The notes under the pieces are model-generated. The model did no database searches and was not told the origin of the DNA. It was given only the letters and a program-made list of their open reading frames with translations. The position numbers were made by a program, and so were the translations under genes. Below, piece by piece: positions 42,398 to 52,116 of a stretch of DNA of 64,000 nucleotides. Source of the DNA: Asticcacaulis sp. AC460 (GTDB lineage: Bacteria; Pseudomonadota; Alphaproteobacteria; Caulobacterales; Caulobacteraceae); contig NZ_AWGD01000021.1 of assembly GCF_000495795.1 (NCBI RefSeq), positions 1 to 64,000 of the forward strand. Reading direction: 5' to 3'. Numbering within the stretch: the first letter of the stretch is position 1; each line of letters starts with the position of its first letter.

Positions 42398-43347
42398 CCG
42401 AACATTCCACACGTTGCGGCTTTGTCGCTATCATCGGCGCGCCCAATGCCGGCAAATCGACCCTGGTCAACCAGTTGGTCGGCACCAAGGTATCGATCGT
42501 CACCCAGAAGGTGCAGACGACGCGCTTTCCGGTACGCGGCATTGCCTTGGATGACGAGGTCCAGATGGTGCTTGTCGACACGCCGGGCATCTTCAAGCCC
42601 CGCCGGCGCCTGGATCGCGCTATGGTGGCTTCGGCCTGGGGCGGGGCCGAGGATGCTGACTGCGTGGTGTTGCTGGTCGATGCGGCCGCGCAACTGGCCG
42701 TCAAGGGCGGTGGCGAGGTCAAGGCCACCGGCGCGGATCACAAGGCCGTCGAAGACGTCAACATGATCATTGATGGCCTGAAAGCCGCCGATCGCAAGGC
42801 GATCTTGGCGCTGAACAAGATCGACCTGATGAAGAGCGAGAACCTGCTGGCCATTGCGGACGATCTGTACAAGACCGGCGTGGTCGAGGATGTGCTGATG
42901 ATCTCGGCCGAAAAGGGCCACGGCGTCAAGGATCTGAAGAAGCTGCTGTCCAAGCGGATGCCGGAAAGTCCATGGCTCTATCCGGAAGACCAGGCCGCCG
43001 ACGCACCGGTGCGTATCCTGGCGGCGGAGATCACGCGCGAAAAGCTGTTCCTGCGTGTGCATGAGGAGCTACCCTATGCTGCGGCCGTGGTGACGACGGA
43101 GTTCGTCGACAAGCCGGACGGTTCGGTGCGGATGGAGCAGACCATCTTCGTCGAACGCGACGGCCAGCGCGCCATCGTCTTGGGCAAGGGCGGCCAGACC
43201 CTGAAATGGATCGGTCAGAAGTCGCGAGAAGAACTGGCCAAGCTGCTGGACCGGCCGGTTCACCTGTTCCTGACGGTCAAGGTCGACGAAAAATGGAGCG
43301 ACGACCGTGCGCTCTACGCCCAGTTCGGGCTTGATTACAATTCTTAA
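42394..43347 (+). CDS. era: GTPase Era
   Basis: Ribosome-assembly GTPase of 317 residues that binds the 3' end of 16S rRNA. G1 GAPNAGKST, G3 DTPG, G4 NKID and a C-terminal KH domain (ITREKLFLRVHEELPYAA to the end; RNA motif IVLGKGGQTLKWIG) are all present. The best start is TTG at 42394, overlapping the rnc stop by four bases (TTGA), because the Era N-terminus (TEHSTRCGFVAIIGAPN) starts exactly there; the frame is open far upstream but only as an rnc shadow. rnc-era-recO is the classic RNase III operon. Confidence 0.95.
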   Translation: MTEHSTRCGFVAIIGAPNAGKSTLVNQLVGTKVSIVTQKVQTTRFPVRGIALDDEVQMVLVDTPGIFKPRRRLDRAMVASAWGGAEDADCVVLLVDAAAQLAVKGGGEVKATGADHKAVEDVNMIIDGLKAADRKAILALNKIDLMKSENLLAIADDLYKTGVVEDVLMISAEKGHGVKDLKKLLSKRMPESPWLYPEDQAADAPVRILAAEITREKLFLRVHEELPYAAAVVTTEFVDKPDGSVRMEQTIFVERDGQRAIVLGKGGQTLKWIGQKSREELAKLLDRPVHLFLTVKVDEKWSDDRALYAQFGLDYNS

Positions 43348-43360
43348 GTTTACCGGGTAA

Positions 43361-44095
43361 ATGACGGAATTTGAAGACGAAGCGATCGTTCTGAGTGCCA
43401 AGTCGCACGGCGAAAGCGGTGCCATTGTTCATGTCCTGACGCAGAGCCAGGGTGTCTATGCCGCCCATGTCGCCGGCGGGGCTTCGCGGCGGATGAGAGC
43501 CGCGCTGCAGCCCGGGGCGGGTGTGCTTTTCCGGTTTCGCGCCCGTCATGCCGAGCAGTTGGGCGCGGCCTCGGTCGAATCGTCAGGTGCGGGACCGGAT
43601 GTACTGGACGATCCTGTCGCGCTTTTGGGGCTGCAATGCGCCTGCCTGATGACGCGTCAGGTCTTGCCTGAGCGCGAACCCCATGCCGGCGCCTATTACG
43701 CCCTGTCGGCCTTGTTGGGCGCCTTTGCGATTCCGGAGATCTGGCCGGCCATCTATGTGCGCTACGAGGCCGGGTTGCTGGAAGAACTGGGCTATGGCCT
43801 GGACTTGAGCGCCTGTGCGGTCAGTGGATCGCGCGATGATCTGGTCTATGTCAGCCCCAAATCGGCTCGGGCCGTCAGCCGCGGCGCCGGTGAAGCCTAT
43901 AGGGATAAATTGTTGGTTTTGCCGCAGTTTCTGCTGTCGAGCCAGGGGGGACTGCGCGATGGCGACATCGCCCGGGGCCTGACCCTGACCGGGTTTTTCC
44001 TGGAGCGGCATGTCTTTCACCCGCACAACAAACCCTTGCCGGATGTGCGTCTGCGCCTCGCCGAAGCGCTTGCCGACTCAGCGCAAGCTAAGTAG
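43361..44095 (+). CDS. recO: DNA repair protein RecO
   Basis: Recombination mediator of 244 residues that helps RecA replace SSB in the RecFOR pathway. N-terminal OB-fold start DEAIVLSAKSHGESGAIVHVLT and the central region LLEELGYGLDLSACAVSG are typical; the zinc-finger cysteines found in some RecO proteins are reduced here (a single Cys in LDLSACAVSG), as in many alphaproteobacteria. It follows era by 13 bp. Confidence 0.93.
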   Translation: MTEFEDEAIVLSAKSHGESGAIVHVLTQSQGVYAAHVAGGASRRMRAALQPGAGVLFRFRARHAEQLGAASVESSGAGPDVLDDPVALLGLQCACLMTRQVLPEREPHAGAYYALSALLGAFAIPEIWPAIYVRYEAGLLEELGYGLDLSACAVSGSRDDLVYVSPKSARAVSRGAGEAYRDKLLVLPQFLLSSQGGLRDGDIARGLTLTGFFLERHVFHPHNKPLPDVRLRLAEALADSAQAK

Positions 44096-44173
44096 GTTCC
44101 GCAAACGATTGAACAGCTTAAGCCTTTTGGTAACGCCTGTATGTCATAACGGGGTTATAGAGCGTGAGAGTGC

Positions 44174-44641
44174 ATGACCGTCTATAGCGAACAGGAATTG
44201 TTAGCCGCCAACGTCAATCCGGCCACTGGACTGGCGACGGACTATCTCAACCTGTTCAACGAAGCCATCATGCTGTTCGAAATGGGGCTCGACATGCCGG
44301 ACATGGCCGAGGAGCTGGCCGACTGGCACAAGCGCGACTATGTGCACCATTTCGAGAATTCCGGATTTGAGATGAAGGACGTCGTGATCTGGGCCTATCG
44401 TCATGCCCCGGCTGACATCCGGTGCGCTTTCGATGAGTGCTGCGAGAAGGCGCTGGTCAGCTTCGATTCGTCGATCAATATCCTTCTGAGCTCAAATCTG
44501 GATGACGAGGCGGCCCGGGCCGACCTGGCCGAGCGTTTGCGTGACATGAAGGGGCTTGTAGTCGAGATGGATTCGCATATCCACGGCCGTGCCGAGCGCA
44601 TCGAGACCAACCTGCAGAACGAAGTCGACGCCCTGTTCTGA
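44174..44641 (+). CDS. Protein of unknown function, 155 residues
   Basis: I do not recognise this family. The protein is helical and acidic (many Asp and Glu, pI expected low), with no signal peptide or membrane segment. Notable features are a conserved-looking N-terminal stretch NPATGLATDYLNLFNEAIML, a MGLDMPDMAEELADWHKRDY segment, CAFDECCEKA with three cysteines, and a last helix rich in Glu/Asp. It lies between recO and the GFA gene, just upstream of parC, in the core block, so it is likely a lineage-specific conserved protein. Codon use is like its neighbours. Confidence 0.75.
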   Translation: MTVYSEQELLAANVNPATGLATDYLNLFNEAIMLFEMGLDMPDMAEELADWHKRDYVHHFENSGFEMKDVVIWAYRHAPADIRCAFDECCEKALVSFDSSINILLSSNLDDEAARADLAERLRDMKGLVVEMDSHIHGRAERIETNLQNEVDALF

Positions 44642-44701
44642 TTGCTGACAAATTTTGGCAGCAGGTCCATGCTAAGCCTCCGTCACAAGGAGGAACTTGC
44701 C

Positions 44702-45103
44702 ATGACCATCATCGTTTCCTGTCATTGCGGCAGCAGCCGTATCCGGTTGTCGAGCGCGCCTGATACCGCCAAGTCGTGCAACTGCACCCTCTGTTCGCGG
44801 GTTGGCGCCCTGCGCAGCTATTTCGCGCCGGAAGAGGTCGAGGTCCTGACAGCCGAACACGATACCGTTTATACGGCCAGCGGGATGAACCTGCACCACT
44901 TTTGCGGCAAGTGCGGCAACCACCTCTATGCCGATACGCCGGACTGGGCGTCGGCCTATAACAATGACGGCACGCCCAAGGAGGGCACGGTGCCGGGCCA
45001 GATGCCGGCCAAGCGGACCTGGGGCGTCAATATGCGTCTGGCCGAGGATTTCGACCTCGCCAGCCTGACGGTGATCGAGGTCGACGGACGCAACAGTTGG
45101 TAA
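44702..45103 (+). CDS. GFA-family (glutathione-dependent formaldehyde-activating type) protein
   Basis: Zinc-binding protein of 133 residues. Zinc ligands are seen as CHC (residues 7-9), C26, C28 and C31, and C68/C71 in HHFCGKCGNHLY. This is the GFA fold; the founding enzyme joins formaldehyde and glutathione, but many members have another unknown role. An AGGAGG Shine-Dalgarno precedes the ATG at 44702. It overlaps none of its neighbours and reads toward parC. Confidence 0.88.
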   Translation: MTIIVSCHCGSSRIRLSSAPDTAKSCNCTLCSRVGALRSYFAPEEVEVLTAEHDTVYTASGMNLHHFCGKCGNHLYADTPDWASAYNNDGTPKEGTVPGQMPAKRTWGVNMRLAEDFDLASLTVIEVDGRNSW

Positions 45104-45151
45104 CTCCGTGACTCCCTTGTATTCCTTTCGTTCCCGTTCTAATGACGGGCT

Positions 45152-47365
45152 ATGAGTGACGTAGTGATTCCTGACGCCGGCGGCCGGATTGTCGACGAGC
45201 CCATGAGTGATGCGCTGTCCAAGCGCTACCTGGCCTATGCCCTGTCCACCATCATGCACCGGGCGTTGCCCGACGTCCGCGACGGGTTGAAGCCTGTCCA
45301 CCGTCGCGTGCTCTACGCCATGAGCAATATGCGCCTCAATCCCGAAGCCGCCGCGCGTAAATGCGCCAAGGTGGTCGGGGAGGTCATGGGTAACTTCCAC
45401 CCGCACGGCGACCAGGCCATCTATGACGCCCTGGTCCGCATGGCGCAGAACTTCGCCCAGCGCTACGAACTTGTCGAAGGCCAGGGCAATTTCGGCAATA
45501 TCGACGGCGATAACGCCGCCGCCATGCGTTACACCGAATGCCGGTTGACGGCGGCGGCCATGCTGCTGCTGGACGGGATCAACGAGGATGCCGTCGATTT
45601 CCGCGCCACCTATGACGACCAGGACCAGGAGCCGGTCGTGCTGCCGGGCGGATATCCCAACCTGTTGGCCAACGGCGCCATCGGGATTGCGGTGGGCATG
45701 GCCACCTCCGTGCCGCCGCACAATGTCGTCGAACTTGTCGATGCCTGCCGCAAGCTGCTGCAGAACCACGCCGTCACGACAGCCGAATTGATGGAGTTCA
45801 TCCCCGGGCCGGATTTCCCGACCGGCGGGGTCTGTGTCGAGACGCGCAAGGGCATCCAGGACGCCTACGAGACCGGCCGTGGTTCCGTGCGGGTACGTTC
45901 GCGTTATGAGGTTGAGGATGCCGGCCGCGGCCAGTGGCGCATCATTGTCCGCGAGATCCCTTACCAGGTCCAGAAGTCGCGTCTGATCGAACAACTGGCC
46001 GACCTGATCGAGGCTAAGAAGGCGCCGCTGCTGGGTGATGTCCGCGACGAGTCGGACGAGAATATCCGCCTGGTGCTGGAACCCAAGTCGCGTAACATCG
46101 AGCCCGAAGTGCTGATGGAGAGCCTGTTCAAGATCTCCGATCTGGAAACGCGCTTCGCCATCAATATGAACGTGCTGGACGGCACGGGTACGCCGCGGGT
46201 GCTGGGGCTGCGCGCCTGTCTGATCGCCTGGCTGGATCACCGCCGCGTGGTTTTGCTGCGCATGTCGAACTGGCGGCTGGAGAAGATCGAGAAGCGGCTC
46301 CATCTGCTCGACGGTTTGATGATCGCCTTCCTGAACCTGGATGAGGTGATCCGCATCGTCCGTGAGGAGGAAAAGCCGAAGGACGTCCTGATGTCCCGGT
46401 TTGCCCTGTCCGACGTACAGGCCGACTACATCCTGGACACACGGCTGCGGCAACTGGCGCGGCTGGAAGAAATGGTCATCCAGGACGAGCACAAGAAGCT
46501 TGCCGAGGAGCGGGAAGGGCTGCTGGCCCTGCTGGGCAGCGAGAAACTGCAGTGGAAGCGCATCGATCAGCAACTGGTCGAGGTGCGCAAGAAGCTGCCG
46601 TCGCCGCGCCGCACCACCTTCGCTGATGCGCCGGTGGGTATCGAGGTCGCGGCCATCGAATCCTATATGCCGAAGGAAGCCATTACGGTCATCCTGTCGA
46701 AGCGCGGCTGGATTCGCGCCGCCAAGGGCAAGGTCGAGGATCCGTCCGAACTGAAGTTCAAGGAAGGCGATGAGCTCAGCTTCTTGGTGCCGGGCTACAA
46801 TACCGACAAGTTCCTCATCCTGACGACGGACGGCCGTTTCCTCACCCTGTCGGGCGACAAGCTGCCGTCAGCGCGTGGTCATGGTGAGCCGCTGCGGCTG
46901 ATGCTAGATATCGAAGAATCGGCCAAGATCGTCACGGTGTTCCCGTACGCCGCAGGCGCCAAGCGGGTCATGGTGGCGAAGAACGGCTATGGCTTCGTGA
47001 TGAACGAGGAAGATGCTCTCGCCAACAAGCGGGCCGGCAAGCAGACCATGACGGTTGATGGCACCGAGGCTTTGGCGGCTTTGCCGGTCAATGGTGATCT
47101 CATCTGCGTGCTGGGTGAGAACAATAAGGTCCTGGTCTATCCGGTTGCGGAGCTGCCGGAAATGGCGCGCGGCAAGGGAGTCAAGCTGCAGGCCTATAAG
47201 GACGGTGGCGTGAAGGACATCGCCGTCTACGACTCGAACGGTTCGCCGCAATGGTTCGACGGTTCGGGTAAGGCGCGTGATTTCAAGGACATCAAGGATT
47301 ACATCGGGCGCCGCGCGACTGCGGGCAAGATGGCGCCGCGCGGATTGCGCAAACTGCGGCTTTAA
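45152..47365 (+). CDS. parC: DNA topoisomerase IV subunit A
   Basis: Decatenase subunit of 737 residues. The N-terminal winged-helix region has ALPDVRDGLKPVHRRVLYAM, and the catalytic tyrosine is Tyr127 in AMRYTE. The quinolone-determining loop reads HPHGDQAIYDA, so position 88 is Gln where E. coli GyrA/ParC have Ser. The C-terminal beta-pinwheel is present (about residues 490-720). Only subunit A is here; parE is not in the window. It follows the GFA gene by 48 bp. Confidence 0.96.
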   Translation: MSDVVIPDAGGRIVDEPMSDALSKRYLAYALSTIMHRALPDVRDGLKPVHRRVLYAMSNMRLNPEAAARKCAKVVGEVMGNFHPHGDQAIYDALVRMAQNFAQRYELVEGQGNFGNIDGDNAAAMRYTECRLTAAAMLLLDGINEDAVDFRATYDDQDQEPVVLPGGYPNLLANGAIGIAVGMATSVPPHNVVELVDACRKLLQNHAVTTAELMEFIPGPDFPTGGVCVETRKGIQDAYETGRGSVRVRSRYEVEDAGRGQWRIIVREIPYQVQKSRLIEQLADLIEAKKAPLLGDVRDESDENIRLVLEPKSRNIEPEVLMESLFKISDLETRFAINMNVLDGTGTPRVLGLRACLIAWLDHRRVVLLRMSNWRLEKIEKRLHLLDGLMIAFLNLDEVIRIVREEEKPKDVLMSRFALSDVQADYILDTRLRQLARLEEMVIQDEHKKLAEEREGLLALLGSEKLQWKRIDQQLVEVRKKLPSPRRTTFADAPVGIEVAAIESYMPKEAITVILSKRGWIRAAKGKVEDPSELKFKEGDELSFLVPGYNTDKFLILTTDGRFLTLSGDKLPSARGHGEPLRLMLDIEESAKIVTVFPYAAGAKRVMVAKNGYGFVMNEEDALANKRAGKQTMTVDGTEALAALPVNGDLICVLGENNKVLVYPVAELPEMARGKGVKLQAYKDGGVKDIAVYDSNGSPQWFDGSGKARDFKDIKDYIGRRATAGKMAPRGLRKLRL

Positions 47366-47410
47366 TAGACGGCGCCCCTGGCACCGTCGCAACGCGAAGG
47401 AGGCAAGGGG

Positions 47411-48619
47411 ATGCGGGTTTTGGAGGGGCTGGATGTCCGGCGATTGACCGTGGTGTCGGGGCTAGGCCTGGGGCAACTTATTGCTTTTGGGACCTCGCTT
47501 TACCTGCTGACCGCCCTGTCTGCGCCCATCGTCGCCGATACCGGCTGGCCGTTGGAATGGGTCGTTGGCGGCTATTCCCTGGGCATACTCGTTTCCGCTG
47601 CCGTTTCTGTGGTCGTCGGGCGCTATGTCGGCGCCGGATGGGGCCACCGGGTGTTGGCATTTTCCTCTCTGGTGTTCGCGACCGGCCTGGCTGTTGTGGC
47701 TGCGGCGCCGAACCTGTGGGTCTATGTTGCCGGCTGGTGTCTGATGGGCGTCGCCATGGCCATGGGGCTGTATGATGTCGCCTTCGGGACCGCCGGGCGG
47801 TTGTTCGGCCAGTCGGCGCGGGCCTCGATCATCCAGATCGCCCTGTGGGGCGGGTTTGCTTCCACCGTGTTCTGGCCGATGAGCCATGCCCTCGAAGGTG
47901 CGGTCGGGTGGCGTTGGACCTTGGCGGTGTTCGCCGGCATCCATCTGGCGGTCAACCTGCCGGTTTATCTGTTCGTCATTCCCAAACCTGCCGACGCCAC
48001 CGCCGTGGGGGAGGTCCGCCATTTGCCGCCCGTGAGGCCCCACGGGCTGGAGGTGCCGATCTATCTGGCGCTTGGGTTGGTTATTACCCTTGAAATGGCG
48101 CTGGTTGCCGTGATGTCGGTCTATATGCACACTCTGTTGAGTAGCCGCGGGCTGACGCTGGAAGTCGCGGTCGGTTTGAGCGTCCTGGTCGGGCCGTCGC
48201 AGGTTGTGGCGCGGTTGACCGAACTGACCATCGGGCGGCGGTGGCCGGCTTATCTGTCGCTGTGTCTCGGTGTCGTTGGCGTGACGATCGGACTGGTTCT
48301 GATTTCCCTGGGGGCGATGTTCAGTGCGCCGGCCCTGGTAATCTATGGCGCCGGGTTGGGGGTTGTGTCGGTAACGTCGGGGACTGTGCCGCTACTGGTG
48401 TTCGGGCCGGAGCGTTATCCGCCGCTGATGGGGCGTTTGCGCAGAGTGTCGCTGGTGTTCCAGGCTTTGGCGCCGGCCGGGGCGGCCTGGGTCCTAACCG
48501 GGTACGGCGCAGGGATTTTGTTGTACGGGTTACTGGTTACAGCCGTGGTGTGCCTGATGGCGGCGGTTCTGCTGGCGCGGTGGAGTCACAGGGTCGTGGT
48601 CGCGCGGTCTGGGTCATGA
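47411..48619 (+). CDS. Major facilitator superfamily transporter
   Basis: Protein of 402 residues with about twelve hydrophobic segments, no signal peptide. The loop between helices 2 and 3 carries VVGRYVGAGWGHRVLAF, a weak form of the MFS A-motif. No substrate family can be named. It begins 45 bp after parC with AGGCAAGGGG before the ATG and has no obvious partner gene. Confidence 0.88.
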   Translation: MRVLEGLDVRRLTVVSGLGLGQLIAFGTSLYLLTALSAPIVADTGWPLEWVVGGYSLGILVSAAVSVVVGRYVGAGWGHRVLAFSSLVFATGLAVVAAAPNLWVYVAGWCLMGVAMAMGLYDVAFGTAGRLFGQSARASIIQIALWGGFASTVFWPMSHALEGAVGWRWTLAVFAGIHLAVNLPVYLFVIPKPADATAVGEVRHLPPVRPHGLEVPIYLALGLVITLEMALVAVMSVYMHTLLSSRGLTLEVAVGLSVLVGPSQVVARLTELTIGRRWPAYLSLCLGVVGVTIGLVLISLGAMFSAPALVIYGAGLGVVSVTSGTVPLLVFGPERYPPLMGRLRRVSLVFQALAPAGAAWVLTGYGAGILLYGLLVTAVVCLMAAVLLARWSHRVVVARSGS

Positions 48620-48770
48620 GCTCGTGTTTTGGCGCGACAGAGTTTCGAAAGAGGACTTGTTAAGCCCTTCGGACATGGTAGATTTCCGCCGCCGCCGCGT
48701 TTCGGGCGGGTGTGATGTCACCCATGCGCCCGACGGCCGACGCCTGGGCACTCCTGCAGGAGCCTGACCC

Positions 48771-51700
48771 ATGACCACTATCCTGACCGTCGATCCCGAA
48801 CTGCTGGTGCCCAGCTATTACTTTACCGACCAGGACGAGGTGGTTTCAACCACGCTGAGCGACGGAAGCTACGTGCTGGTGTGGAAGTCCTCGACCCAGG
48901 AAGGCGGCAATGGCGCGGTTTATGCCCAGCGCTTTGACGCCAGCGGCCACAAGGTGGGCGGCGAGTTCAAGATCAACACCTATGCGACGAGCCTCCAAAG
49001 CCAGCCTTCCGTCACCGCGACCCTGGACGGCGGGTTTGTCGTGACCTGGAGCAGTTACGGCCAGGACGGCAGCTACTATGGCATCTACGGACAGAAATAT
49101 ACCTATGCCGGTGTCGCCAGCGGCGGCGAATTCCATGTCAGTACCTTCACCGACAATGATCAAATGGACAGCCATGTCACCGCACTGGCCGGCGGCGGTT
49201 TCCTGGTTGTGTGGACGAGTGTCGGCCAGGACGATCCGGTGGACGAGCCTATCGGAGAGGGCGTGTATGCCCAGCGTTACACGGCCTCCGGCTTGGCCAA
49301 CGGCGCCGAGTTCCGGGTGAACACGGTCGGGGAATCCGAACAGAACCTGCCGGTTTCTCTCGGTCTGGCGGACGGAGGTTTCATTGTCGCGTGGAGCGCC
49401 TATTCGATCACGGATGCGACGGGCTGGAACGTGGTCATGAAGCGCTACAATGTCGCGGGTACGGCCATTACGGGCGAAATCATCGTGAATTCGACGACGG
49501 CGGGAACCCAGCTGGCTCCGGCCATTTCGGCACTGGAGGACGGCGGATTTGTCGTCGCATGGAGTGGCGCTGATGGATTGGGGTATCACGACGTCTTTGC
49601 CCAGCGCTACGATGCCGACGGCGTGGCGGCGGGCGCGGAAATCCATATCAACACCACCGTGGCCGGCACGCAAAGCGCGGCCCAGGTGACGGGACTGAGC
49701 GACGGCGGCTTCGTCGTTACCTGGATGAGTTCTCCGGCCGGCGATTTCATGGCCGACGTCTATACCCAGCGGTTCGACGCTGAGGGCAATGCCATCGGCA
49801 TCGAAACCCGCGTCAACACTTACACGGTCAATACCCAGGAGCTTCCCACCGTCACAGCCCTGGCGGACGGCGGCTATACCGTGGCCTGGAGCAGCTTCGG
49901 CCAGGATGGCAGCGGCGACGGCGTCTATCAGCGCACCTTCCGCGTGGCGACCAGTCTGGCGGGTGCGCAAACCCTCTACGGTTCTGTCGACAATGACATC
50001 CTGGATGGTGGCAGTGGCGCCGACAAGATGTATGGCGGGCTGGGCGACGATACCTATTATGTCAACAGCGCGTCCGACGTGGTCTCCGAACGTAGCGGGC
50101 AAGGGACCGATACGGTGATCTCGTCGCTGTCGTTCAACCTGAATTCGATCGCTTTTGTCGAAAATCTGGTGCTGACCGGTTTCAGCGACATTACCGGCAG
50201 TGGCAACGCGCAGAACAACGTCATTGTCGGCAATGCCGGCTGGAATACGATCAATGCCGGCAACGGCAATGACCAGGTGTACGGCGAAGGCGGCAATGAC
50301 GAGTTGATCGGCCTGTTCGGCGACGATTCGCTGTACGGTGGCGCCGGTAATGACGAGTTGTCCGGCTATGACGATAACGACCATCTGGACGGCGGCGACG
50401 GCAACGACATCATCGACGGTGGCAATGGTGACGACTTTGCCGCGGGCGGTGAAGGCGGCGACCTGTTCTACCTGTCGATGGGCAATGACCATGTCGATGG
50501 CGGCGGGGGCGGCGACTACGTCAGCGCCAGCGCCTTCAGCTGGGCCAATATCAACCTGAACGAAGGCTGGGCGATGGCCTCGACCGGCGACGTTACCGAA
50601 CTGCTTGACATTGAAAATGCGATCGGCTCCGCCGGCAATGACTCGATTACTGGCAGCAGCGGCGCCAATCTGCTGATCGGCGGCGGCGGGGCGGACAAGC
50701 TGAACGGTGGAAGCGGGAACGACACCTATGTCGTCGATGGCGATGACGTCATCACCGAAGCCACCGACGGCGGGATAGACCTGGTGCGCTCCTCGGTCAA
50801 TTTCGTGATGACCGGGATCGCGGTGGAGAACCTGAAGCTGCTGGACGGGGCGGTCAGCGGCACGGGCAACAACGGCAACAACACCATCCTGGGCAATAAT
50901 GGTAACAACCTGCTGAATGGCGGGATCGGCGCCGACGTGCTGGAGGGCGGAGCTGGCTTCGACACCTATGTGGTCGATAATGCCGGCGATATTGCCCGCG
51001 AATATACCCTTGGCGGCGGGCACGACCTGGTCCAGTCCAGCGTTACCTTCACGCTGGGGACCTATATCGAGGATCTGCAACTGACCGGCAGCGCGGCGAT
51101 CAACGGCACCGGCAATGAATCGGACAACTACATCATCGGCAACAGCGCGGCGAATGTCCTGACCGGCGGGCTGGGCGCCGACACCTATATCATCCAGAAT
51201 ACGGACGACAATGTCGTGGAGACCGATGCCAACGCGTCCTATGACGTCCTGTATTCTTTCGTTACGTACACGCTTTCAGGCCGTTCTATTGAAGTGGGTT
51301 GGCTGCAGGGCAGCGACAATATAAATCTAACCGGCAATGGCAGCGCCAACTCCCTGATTGGGAACATCGGAAATAATCTGCTGTCCGGGGCGGGGGGGCA
51401 TGACTATCTTGACGGCGATGCCGGCGCCGATACCATGGATGGCGGATCGGGCAACGATACCTTCATTGTCGACAGTAGCGGCGACTCGGTCGTCGAGGCC
51501 TCCGGGGGCGGCACCGATATCGTCTATTCGAACGCGACTTTCAGTCTGAATGGACTGAATGTCGAAAACCTGGTTCTGACCGGAAGCAACAATATCAATG
51601 GCACGGGCGGCAGCGGGAACAACATAATCACCGGCAATTACGGCCTGAATACGCTGAACGGCGGTGGCGGTAATGACGTCCTGACCGGTGGGGCGCTGGC

Positions 51701-51908
51701 GGATATCTTCCTGTTCCAGGCCGGGTTCAAGCTGGATACCATCATGGACTTCAACTCCGCCGAGGGCGACAAGATCCAACTTAGCGGATTGGGCAGCTAT
51801 ACGGTGACACAGTCGGGGACGGACGTCCTGGTCGATTTCGGCAGCGGCAATGTCATCACGGTGATCACGGATGCGGCGGCCAATGTGAGTGCGAACATCA
51901 TAGCTTAA
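48771..51908 (+). CDS. RTX-type calcium-binding secreted protein
   Basis: Protein of 1045 residues with no classical signal peptide. The first ~390 residues are seven imperfect ~50-residue repeats (core like GGFVVTWSSYGQDGS and VYAQRFDASG), a beta-propeller or beta-solenoid candidate. From about residue 400 come glycine/aspartate-rich RTX repeats (GGSGADKMYGGLGDDTY, then several NLVLTGS...GNNIITGN units), which fold on binding Ca2+. The C-terminus (about 1000-1045: LFQAGFKLDTIMDF, SGTDVLVDFGSG) fits the end of type I-secreted proteins. No ABC exporter or membrane-fusion genes are adjacent. Function could be adhesin, S-layer-like or enzyme. Confidence 0.9.
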   Translation: MTTILTVDPELLVPSYYFTDQDEVVSTTLSDGSYVLVWKSSTQEGGNGAVYAQRFDASGHKVGGEFKINTYATSLQSQPSVTATLDGGFVVTWSSYGQDGSYYGIYGQKYTYAGVASGGEFHVSTFTDNDQMDSHVTALAGGGFLVVWTSVGQDDPVDEPIGEGVYAQRYTASGLANGAEFRVNTVGESEQNLPVSLGLADGGFIVAWSAYSITDATGWNVVMKRYNVAGTAITGEIIVNSTTAGTQLAPAISALEDGGFVVAWSGADGLGYHDVFAQRYDADGVAAGAEIHINTTVAGTQSAAQVTGLSDGGFVVTWMSSPAGDFMADVYTQRFDAEGNAIGIETRVNTYTVNTQELPTVTALADGGYTVAWSSFGQDGSGDGVYQRTFRVATSLAGAQTLYGSVDNDILDGGSGADKMYGGLGDDTYYVNSASDVVSERSGQGTDTVISSLSFNLNSIAFVENLVLTGFSDITGSGNAQNNVIVGNAGWNTINAGNGNDQVYGEGGNDELIGLFGDDSLYGGAGNDELSGYDDNDHLDGGDGNDIIDGGNGDDFAAGGEGGDLFYLSMGNDHVDGGGGGDYVSASAFSWANINLNEGWAMASTGDVTELLDIENAIGSAGNDSITGSSGANLLIGGGGADKLNGGSGNDTYVVDGDDVITEATDGGIDLVRSSVNFVMTGIAVENLKLLDGAVSGTGNNGNNTILGNNGNNLLNGGIGADVLEGGAGFDTYVVDNAGDIAREYTLGGGHDLVQSSVTFTLGTYIEDLQLTGSAAINGTGNESDNYIIGNSAANVLTGGLGADTYIIQNTDDNVVETDANASYDVLYSFVTYTLSGRSIEVGWLQGSDNINLTGNGSANSLIGNIGNNLLSGAGGHDYLDGDAGADTMDGGSGNDTFIVDSSGDSVVEASGGGTDIVYSNATFSLNGLNVENLVLTGSNNINGTGGSGNNIITGNYGLNTLNGGGGNDVLTGGALADIFLFQAGFKLDTIMDFNSAEGDKIQLSGLGSYTVTQSGTDVLVDFGSGNVITVITDAAANVSANIIA

Positions 51909-51924
51909 CCGCACGTAGCGGTCG

Positions 51925-51948
51925 GGACGGCGCACATAGACGCCGTCC
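51925..51948 (+). terminator. Hairpin after the RTX gene
   Basis: GGACGGCG (51925-51932) and CGCCGTCC (51941-51948) make a perfect 8-bp stem with an 8-nt loop, 16 bp after the stop. No T-run follows, so termination strength is uncertain. Confidence 0.45.
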
Positions 51949-52116
51949 GTATGGCCTGTAGATGGATACAAGAAACGACGCTTCAGAAGCTCATGTGTCG
52001 AGTGAGGATTTTAGCGGCCATCGTTGCTTTACCAGGGTAAATTTCATCGCCTAACGTGCTGAAGACGGTGTTGGGTTCCGGCTTCCGCCGCCCATGGACG
52101 TGACATGGAGGCTAAA

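Noticed and set aside
48675-48767. 30-codon ORF ending just before the RTX gene
   Set aside because: Low-complexity Arg-rich product with no clear ribosome site; most likely chance.
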